A stretch of 64,000 nucleotides of DNA from Panopea generosa (taxonomy: Eukaryota > Mollusca > Bivalvia > Adapedonta > Hiatellidae): NCBI GenBank assembly GCA_029582155.1, contig CM055902.1, positions 15,078,086 through 15,142,085 of the forward strand, given 5' to 3'. Both the position numbers and the translations under genes were made by a program. The notes beneath the pieces are model-generated. The model had not been told where the DNA came from, made no database searches, and worked only from the letters and a program-made list of their open reading frames with translations. Of the stretch, positions 56,185 to 64,000 are shown in pieces. Each line of letters starts with the position of its first letter. Position 1 is the stretch's first letter.

Positions 56185-59100
56185 GTGAGATTTTTTAATT
56201 CGTTTATATATATATATATTTATTGACGGCAATTTTTCGCCCAGTATACGTATATTACTCATACTTAATTATTTTCTGATTATTGTCTTAAAATACAGAA
56301 ATGCAGCATAAAATATTTTAAAAGGTTTAATTTAGATTAATAAATTTAAAAATAAAAATTTAGCTTTACGCGCTGTCAATAAAACCTTGAATGATGCTTT
56401 CTGTTCTGTATGTATATAATGTAAGAATATTAACTGAGTGTTATATAATGTGTTGTTTATAACAATTTCTCAAAAAAATATAAATTAAAAATATAAATCA
56501 ATGTAAAAAATTATTCGTTAAGTTATGTTGAAATTCCCAACAAGTTATTTATATGCGTTGTGCTGTTTCGAGTTGTTATTTTATTGGATGCTGCGTCTAC
56601 TAACTGATATATAGTTTCATATTTTAAGACGAACTCTGTGTATATTTACTTTATATCTCATATCTTGGACAATACAAATCATAGTTAGATGTTTTATAAA
56701 CAACGCATTATTAACCTGAATCACTTTAGTGCTGACTTGGGTATCAATTAAAAGAAAATCAATCAATATATAATTATATAAAAATTAAAATTTATTTTTA
56801 TTCTTTGAATTTTATCAAAGCTATCACAGTTATGTTCCAAAAACTAATGTTCTTTAAATTTGATATTTTATAATCATCATCGTATATCTGTGGCAATCAA
56901 CGTCAAACATTAAAGATAATCTAAGCAACGCAAATAAAACAATATATTAAGATTCTTATTGTTATTTGTTTTAAATGAAGCATACCAACTGCATTTCACC
57001 TACCTGGGTAAAGGCTAAATATAAATTGGCCTTGTGATCTCGCTTTGCATAAGCGACGTTACATTGTTTCACGTTTTTCGCAAGTTGCCATAACAACGCA
57101 TGCGTTTATTCCTGTTGACAGTTTGCTGTTCCAATACTGACATTTAATTGACGGTAATATGTATAAAATCAGCTTTTTATACTAAAATGATGAACAAAAA
57201 CATACTGGTTTGATCTGAAATAATTATAACAGATAATGTTATTATAAGTACTAACAGCATATTGTTTACATGATGAAAACCGGTGATACAAATGCGAAAG
57301 GAATGATAACAAGCTAAATTGATACAGTTATTCGAGCTTATATTCATATTTAAACAAAACAATAGAACATAATTTATTGTACACATATCATTATGAAAGC
57401 AACAAATTTAACATAAAACAATATTATTCAAAATTATGTTATAATTTGTACATTTTTAAAAATTTTATTTCATAAAAATATTTTATACACTGCATGAAGG
57501 ATGAAACTTTATATGCTTTAACAATATCTGTCAAGCATTTTATGTCGTGTGAAATTTTAATTTTATTTTAACAATGTAAACCTCTGTAAATGTTGTTAAA
57601 AATGTATAGGTTAAAACAGCTTCCTTGCCTGTAACAAGCATGTGTGAGGTACTTTTAATAGCTTCAGAAATCATTTAATACATTTCTAATTACTTTTCTT
57701 CTTGCTTAATGCAGCTATAAAGTATCCACATCAATATGCAGCTTCTTTTGTAAATATGCAGCTTCTTTTGGGAATAAAAGAATATACAGAATACAGGTTA
57801 TGCGAACATGTCATTTTATTTTACCATAAAATGACTATAATGTAATATATCTTTATTTACATTATATTATAATGTGAGTAAAATGTTATATTCATGACTA
57901 TTTTAATAATACCCTTCTGTAATTAAATCAAACATTTCCACAACAAAAGGTGGGCAACAATCCGCCACTCTATAGCCCACCCAAAGATGATGTAGTTGGA
58001 TACCGACATTCGAAAAAGCAATATCGATATCTCACAACAGTTATCCCACTAACTGAACAACACTATAAATGCTCATCCGCATGCAATAAAATAACAGTTA
58101 TACCTTCAGCAATTACTTTTACACCGGGGATGCGTTTCACAAAATAAATTACGATAAAAAGTCGACGTAAGTCAATTTGACAACTTCTTCGTTATGTGTT
58201 CAAATTTTGATCGACGTTTAAAATGATTATATTTTCAGAAAATATTTAACTTTCTGCATCATTTGAGCCAATTTGGCTTCATTTGGATGAAAATTAAAAC
58301 TAATATAAATAATTGTTGGTTTACTTTTACGACGATTTTTGTCGTAAGTTGTTTTGTGAAACGCATACAAGAACTGCATCAATATAGCCTACATGGCCAC
58401 TTTTAATCAATTTCTATAAAAAAAGAATCAAGGTATGGCATTTTTAATATTGTTGCGGAATTACATTTACCTTTTATTCTTTCGTTAAACTTTGTATTTT
58501 GTATAAATAATGTTGCAAATGTTATGTTTAATATATGATTAAACTTAACACACATCTCACCTTTGTTTAAACTGTCCTTGATGTTTCTTATAAACAATAC
58601 GCTCCTTGGCAGCACAGCGCGCAACTAGGAAAAGTAAATGACAGGCTCGGTTTTAATGAACCTGTTCATAATTGAAACTGTTACTGCAACACTCCTCCCA
58701 ACCCTGGCATCGACTTAAGCGGCATTTTGATTGTGAGCCACATTGAATGAGCCACATAATTCCAATGGACCGAAATAATTAAATATGACTAAGGTTATAA
58801 AATTATATTTCAATAAAAATCTTATTCCATAGGCATCTAAAATTATAGTGAAATTGACCTGAAGATGACATGCTGCACAATACAACTGAAAAAACGAAAT
58901 GTCCGAAAAGATGTTTCGCATTCAAAGGACACAGCTACAATTACACCTTAAACATAATGTCACTATGATGAAAATTCATAATAAGTATGTGATCCTCCGT
59001 GGCCGAGCTGTCTAAGGCGCCGTCTCAAGATCACTTACATCTCACCGCTAAGGTCGTAGGTTCGAGTCCCGCTCGCTCCAAAAACTGTATGTGAGAAAGG

Positions 59101-62100
59101 TTTCAGTAACTTGCGGAAGAACGGTGGTTCTACTCAGTCTGACTCAGTCTGAAGTTTTCCCCCACCAGTAAAAATGGATATGCCATATATAACCTATACA
59201 ACCTGAAATGTGTTGAAAATGGCGTTAAACCCCATTCATAGTAAGTACACTACATTCTTGCACCAGAAGTGACAATAGAGGTACATTGGAACAGTCAAAT
59301 CACTCCTTGGGTACTTAAATCTGGATAATGAGTGTACCAACCTCGCTCTGTCCCTGTCTTCACTTTCATAAACGCTCTAGTGTAAATAAAAGTACCTCTG
59401 CAATACTTTTCTCTAACAAATTCGCCGGATTGTACATGTGTATGATGATGTTAAGCACAAAAATAAAAAATTATCTTTCATAGCTGATATTTGTGTTTCC
59501 AGGAAAGACTACGTGTCATCCTGTTTATAAGCATTTGTGTTAGTGTCTTCGTTGGAGATTCGTCAGCAGGTACGTTCTTGGTTGATTACCTACTAATTCT
59601 GCTAGATAATAACATGCACATTTGTACGTATATATCGATTCATATATTTTCTAGCTTATAATGTTTATTATTTGGGTTCAGTAGTTGTCAATGTGGTGTA
59701 ATATATGTAATATTAAGTAATTATGTTTGCGGTTTTTGTCAATTGATAAATTGTCTTTTAAAGAATTTTGGTTTTATGTCTTCATTTCCAGCTGTTTAGG
59801 GTCATTACATGTTATTTATGTATACTTTCAACTGATGTGTTATTTCATTAGATGTTATTTATTGTACTTATAATTGTATATGTATTTAAAGCATTTTCAT
59901 TGGACAACGTCAGTTTTTAAAGACTTTTATTTTTCAATAAAAAAAACCCTGGGACCGGACTTCTTTTACGTTTCTCGCGTAAACAAAGAAGTATCGACAT
60001 TTTGTTGGTCGGTTTAACAATATACGAACTTAAAACCATGTTCACTACGGTTCCACGATTATTTTGATAATAAAATACAACAGAAACAAAGTCTAATCCT
60101 AGCTGTTTTCATCGGTTTATTGTTTCATAGATTTCTTTGGTTCAGCGATTTAACCGGGCGTCACAATCAGACCATAAGTTGTTTTGAGAAACAATGAAGT
60201 AGGTCATAAAATAAAATGTTAAAATATTAATTATATTTGATTTGCGAACAATAAACTTGTTATGTGCACTTGTGGTCTTACCACCGCAACAATTATTGCA
60301 ATAAAAATATATTTCACCAAAAACAACAATAATTTCCTGAAGTATTTTTGAAAATAGATCTCGCATTTGAATGATACATTTAATATTTTTATTGTCATAT
60401 TCAAATATTAATAAAATTACGTTTTAACTCCGTGGATCCAATATCTCAATTGCATTCATTATTCTTTCCATACTATCGTAAGTAAAATGCCGAACTACAT
60501 AGTAATATTACTTTATTTTAAGACGTTACGTCATACTTATATCGACGTGAGGTAATATATGCAATCTGTTATTTATAGAACCTAGGAAAACCTTATTTTA
60601 TAATCCAGTATAAAAATGAAATGAAAAACAAATTGAATGTAAATGTACAAGTTGTGTTTGTGTTTTGTGAAACAAATATTTTACATTCATGTTAGTTTCA
60701 AATTAAATGTATTAAACTCTTCGGCAAACATTATAGTTTAGTTTCGTTCGTTTAGTTTAAACTTATTTATTTTACTTCGATTGTGAAATAAGTTCTTACA
60801 ACTTAGACAAATCACGCTCGAAGTCTTTTGGGGTAGAACCAGTACAAAGCATATGCGGAAAAAAGTATCTTGCTCAAGGACACCACACATAGCCATGGCG
60901 GAGGTTAGTTAATTTATCCAAACATGGCCGATGTACATTTAGTTTCATTGCAAACATATATATGTAATTAGGTTCATATGGCAGTGTTTAGATATATTAT
61001 ACAGGCTTCTTCATTTACATAGTGTTCACGTAAAGCGCCATGGTTAAAACTTGGGTACTATTTTCAAACATTAACACAATTTGGTCCAAGGGCAGAGAAG
61101 CTTGTCGCTGTGGGTTGTCAAGCATTGTTGTGATCTTTCAAAGCGAGATTATTCCCTTTATCCACAGATTAACTAATTAATTTGTTTTGGGTCACAATCA
61201 GTCGTTTGCAAATTAGCATAATTATTTTGTTCAAATGTAAGTGGACATCAGTTACAATTGAAATATATCCTTAGCAGAGTCTCGCTCAACTATGTTTGCC
61301 AATTTGTTTTTTGCATTCTATAATACACTAGCAGTCATGCAAAATCCTTGGTATTTGTGTAAATCTTTATTTGGTATTTTATCATTCGTGAACTATTTGG
61401 TCTTATTTGTATACTGTACCATGTGTATTAGCATGTGTATGATTGTTAACACTTTTCAATTGACGTGAATTATTCCCCACCAGTACATGTGTAAGTGTAG
61501 GGCCAATTGCCCACTTCAAATATTACCATGTGTGAAGAAGTATATTGGACCGGTCCAATATATTTCATATTGTACAGTTCAAAATTCAAGATGGCGATTC
61601 AAATAAAACGAATTGAAGTTTGTAGAAATTTCAACAATAAAAGATAAACAACCGACAAAATGTTTCGCATAACGACCGAGACGTTGAGAGACGCTGCCAT
61701 CGCAACTGCCTTTGTAGTCCATCTTATTTATTTAAAACAATATTGATCTTTATTTACTTCTTTAAAGAATTCATTTAGATAGAGGTATAGAAAATAAATA
61801 TCATTAACATTTTAATATGGTTTTCACCACACAAGGTACTCGTACAATATACAATATAGTACAAAACACTGTTAAATAACTTTACATTATAAAATTGCAA
61901 AACGGATCGTGTTTATGTTGCAAATACCATATGAAGGAAAGTAATTGAGTTCATAAAATACATGGATTCAGAACAGAACCATTTGTTTATATAAATTACC
62001 CATTATTGTTTATTTGCTTTGACGAATGTTTTTTTTTTTATTTGATTGGAGAGTACTAGAATAAAATTAATTTCCCTGGGAGTGTCATGGCTTTATAATC

Positions 62101-63699
62101 GCGATTTCTTGCATACCAGATAAAGTTTATCGAGTGTTTTTCGAGTACGGATTTTTTATCCTATACACTCTCTATGTGCTCGTTCTACCCTCCACGCGTT
62201 ATGATGGTATTCGTGCGCTACCAGATAAAATAAACTGGAAAACTAATCTTTAAAAGACATCCAAGTGTTGTATGCAAGAAAACATATAATATATTTTATG
62301 GTGTGTTCGGTCCGGAGGGATAATGACTCGTCGAGGCTCTGCCCGAGGTTTCCATCCGCCCCTCAAACCCATTCAAGCGCTCGGGTAATTAACAACAACC
62401 AAACTATGCTAAAACTGTCTTTCCGTCTCGCCTCCCAAGTAAAACTCTCCAAACTAATACTCGTTTTTCCATCTCGCACCCAAAGTAAAAACTCTCCTTT
62501 CTTCCCTCTCTCCTTGAGAACGTAACCACAAACTACCCCCACTAATGGTCATAAAAGTCATCTTAATTCATATACCAGTTATCATTTATCAGGCACCTCC
62601 TGTACAGATGTCCACTCCAGTCCGCCAAATGCCCATAAAACATGTTAACTATCTCTGTTTTTAGCCTTGCTGTATGCAAACTTTTGACAGTGTAATGTAT
62701 CAAATGTTCAAACTAATTAGGGACTCCCAGCTTAATGACTAAATGCATATACCTATAGCATGTCTCACACCAGTATTATATTGGGTTTAATTTTTACATT
62801 ATCAAACTAATAAAATACAATAATTCATAAGTGAAGTAACTGACTATAATACAATGCGTTGTTACATAAACTACGTGGTGAGTAATATAGTGCAGAAACT
62901 TAATCCGTTATGCACTGCGTCTGTAAATATGGAATATTTGGTAACTTATTTCCTCCATAGTTATGACATTTTGAAGCTGTCCAAAATTCATATTGTCGAG
63001 TAAAAGACTTTGAATATAAAATAGTGAGCTGCAAGCGGCTTAATTTCTATGCATGTTATATAAGGCTCGCTTGGAGCACACACCTGTCCTCTCATACAGT
63101 ACTACATCCTTATTTATTAAATAGTCTCTTGTGAACCCTCTTCCCCCTTTCTATCTCATATTAGAAAGGTAATTATTATTAAACATATACAAACTGTGTA
63201 CCTTTGTACGGCTACTTTATCATGCCACTTTAATCCGTGGATAAGAACTCTTAAGTTCAAATTCTACTTATATTGTTTCACCCGTATAAATATATCGGCA
63301 TTGTTTATTGAAAAAGAAATGTGTTAACCAATTTTAAAATTTAGAAAAAATTATATATTTCCTTGAAGATTATGTACATAAGTCAGTGTACTAACAGTTC
63401 ATTTAGTCCATTAAACGGAATTGGGGATATTTTTTTATAATTCAGTGATGATGCAATGCATATTATTTGCTAAAAGACATACGTATATGATATACCCATA
63501 GCGTAACAACCAACTGCATCCATAAAGTGATCCTGTTTTTCTTTATTTGTATGTAAAGCTTTACCAGCCACATGTTCTGGTAACGCTGACTGTACTGCTG
63601 TGGATATTAACTCTGAGTGTGCGTTTCCTGCTGAGGGAGATGGAGCATGTAGTTGTGTAGCAACTCACAAGCTGGAGAATGATGTGTGTGTACAAAAGG
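56182..63699 (+). CDS. Third EGF-type secreted protein gene, 5' part (continues beyond right edge)
   Basis: Three coding exons: ATG alone at 56182-56184, 59503-59569, and 63559-63699. The junctions are GT-AG: the first intron is phase 0, the later ones phase 1. The product starts M-ERLRVILFISICVSVF, a hydrophobic signal sequence, then GDSSA, followed by a 47-residue six-Cys module. The layout (67-nt signal exon, one Cys-rich module per phase-1 exon) matches the minus-strand genes, so it belongs to the same family or gene type though the modules differ in sequence. The 3' part, including any membrane anchor, is outside the window. Placing the start codon in the first exon is an inference from splice-site position. 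Confidence 0.72.
58130..58366. mobile_element. MITE family with ATGCGTTTCAC ends, copy 2
   Basis: ATGCGTTTCACAAAA at the left is exactly matched by TTTTGTGAAACGCAT at the right, and imperfect pairing extends the TIRs to about 43 bp. The internal blocks GAAAATATTTAACTTTCTGC and GGCTTCATTTGGATGAAA are shared with copy 1. It is in the first intron of the plus-strand EGF gene. Confidence 0.85.
58991..59238 (+). mobile_element. tRNA-derived SINE (family D, Leu/Ser-like head)
   Basis: The head is CGTGGCCGAGCTGTCTAAGG, with box B GGTTCGAGTCCCG. The body is ACTTGCGGAAGAACGGTGG, and the end is GAAAATGGCGTTAAACCCC. A near-perfect direct repeat (TTCATAATAAGTA / TTCATAGTAAGTA) flanks it. It lies in the first intron of the plus-strand EGF gene. 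Confidence 0.85.
59503..59569 (+). CDS. Signal-peptide exon of the plus-strand EGF gene
   Basis: The acceptor is tgtttccag and the donor gtacgt. It encodes ERLRVILFISICVSVFVGD and SSA, then one base of the next codon. Charged start, hydrophobic core and a small-residue end are typical of a signal peptide. At 67 nt it has the same length as the minus-strand signal exons. Confidence 0.72.
60755..60905 (-). mobile_element. Family B SINE, head truncated
   Basis: TTTAAACTTATTTATTTTAC, TCTTTTGGGGTAGAACCAGT and CACACATAGCCATGGCGGAG match family B up to the edge of box B, where it stops. It lies in the second intron of the plus-strand EGF gene. Confidence 0.8.
62380..62840. repeat. ~500-bp dispersed repeat, copy 2 (intron of plus-strand EGF gene)
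   Basis: See 28770-29290. It is in the same chromosomal orientation, so opposite relative to its host gene. Confidence 0.8.
63559..63699 (+). CDS. EB/EGF-like module exon of the plus-strand gene
   Basis: The exon is 141 nt, phase 1-1, with donor AAAAGG|gtaagt. It encodes 47 residues with six cysteines (ATC, ADC, SEC, GAC, SC, DVC). The wide loop between the third and fourth Cys (AFPAEGDGA) and the C-S-C core look like an EB module or a variant EGF. The acceptor (gtaaag) has a modest pyrimidine tract. Downstream exons are beyond the window. Confidence 0.78.
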
Positions 63700-64000
63700 G
63701 TAAGTAATGTAATGGTACTACAGACGAAACTGTACAACATAGAAAATTGGTTAAGGGCATTTAATTAATGCAGCCTTATATTCCATTTGAATAAAAGTAT
63801 TTTGTCTAAACATTTAAACGCGGCATATTTCGTTTATCAATTTTAATTGCAAATGCTTCTTTACCTTATTATTTTAAAACGAATTTCTTAACGAATATTT
63901 GAAGATGTATATTTATACTATCGAAATAAAGTACCACGAATACCTTTATGAAGATTGGGAATGCCGCTTGGGTCACCCTCCATATATAAAGAATGTATTT

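Larger units (their letters stand above)
56185..59502 (+). other. First intron of the plus-strand EGF gene
   Basis: AT-rich, with one MITE (58130-58366) and one SINE (58991-59238). No alternative coding exon seen. Confidence 0.5.
59570..63558 (+). other. Second intron of the plus-strand EGF gene
   Basis: Contains the truncated SINE at 60755, a 22-bp palindrome at 61541 and the dispersed repeat at 62380-62840. No further Cys-rich exon was recognised. Confidence 0.5.

Overview
The window looks like AT-rich nuclear DNA of a marine or freshwater invertebrate, most likely a bivalve mollusc. It has small phase-1 exons in long introns, several tRNA-derived SINE families with 13-bp target-site duplications, Jockey/CR1-like and Tx1/L1-like LINE pieces, a decayed Ty3/Gypsy element, MITEs, and very long simple repeats. 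There are no operons and no bacterial signals. The species call is inference.

Host genes. Three genes of one type are visible, all encoding small secreted proteins built from six-cysteine EGF/EB-like modules, one module per exon, with introns in phase 1. (1) A gene that appears complete runs on the minus strand from about 38.1 kb to 26.6 kb: 5' noncoding exon, signal-peptide exon (36037-36103), EGF-like exon (34777-34893), two nearly identical calcium-binding EGF exons (32254-32379 and 31239-31364), a second EGF/EB-like exon (27921-28046), and a last exon (26598-26686) with a GPI-anchor-like hydrophobic tail. The exon lengths sum to 645 nt, an open 214-residue protein. (2) The first exons of a paralogue lie on the minus strand at 714-780 and about 2735-2860; the rest is off the left edge. 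(3) A plus-strand gene starts near 56.1 kb with a TATA box and a first exon ending exactly at its ATG, followed by a signal-peptide exon (59503-59569) and an EB-like exon (63559-63699); it continues past the right edge.

Layout. 1-3.0 kb: 5' part of the left paralogue with SINEs. 3.3-13.7 kb: compound Ty3/Gypsy fossil with pieces in both orientations and a Tx1/L1-like LINE inside it. 13.7-26.5 kb: intergenic DNA with an 85-bp tandem repeat, a MITE, SINEs and a 5'-truncated Jockey/CR1-like LINE. 26.6-38.1 kb: the complete EGF gene, whose introns hold a 29-bp minisatellite, a roughly 190-bp satellite organised into a 1-kb higher-order unit carrying an EGF exon, and an inverted-orientation minisatellite. 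38.1-56.1 kb: intergenic DNA with a 1.3-kb (TAC)n tract, dispersed repeats, a 95-bp satellite, a 300-bp (GAGT)n tract, SINEs and three inverted-repeat elements. 56.1-64 kb: the plus-strand EGF gene.

The most unusual observation is the EGF gene caught expanding. A satellite-rich 1,015-bp unit containing one cbEGF exon has been tandemly duplicated so recently that the two exons differ at only two bases, and two decayed relatives of the exon flank the array.
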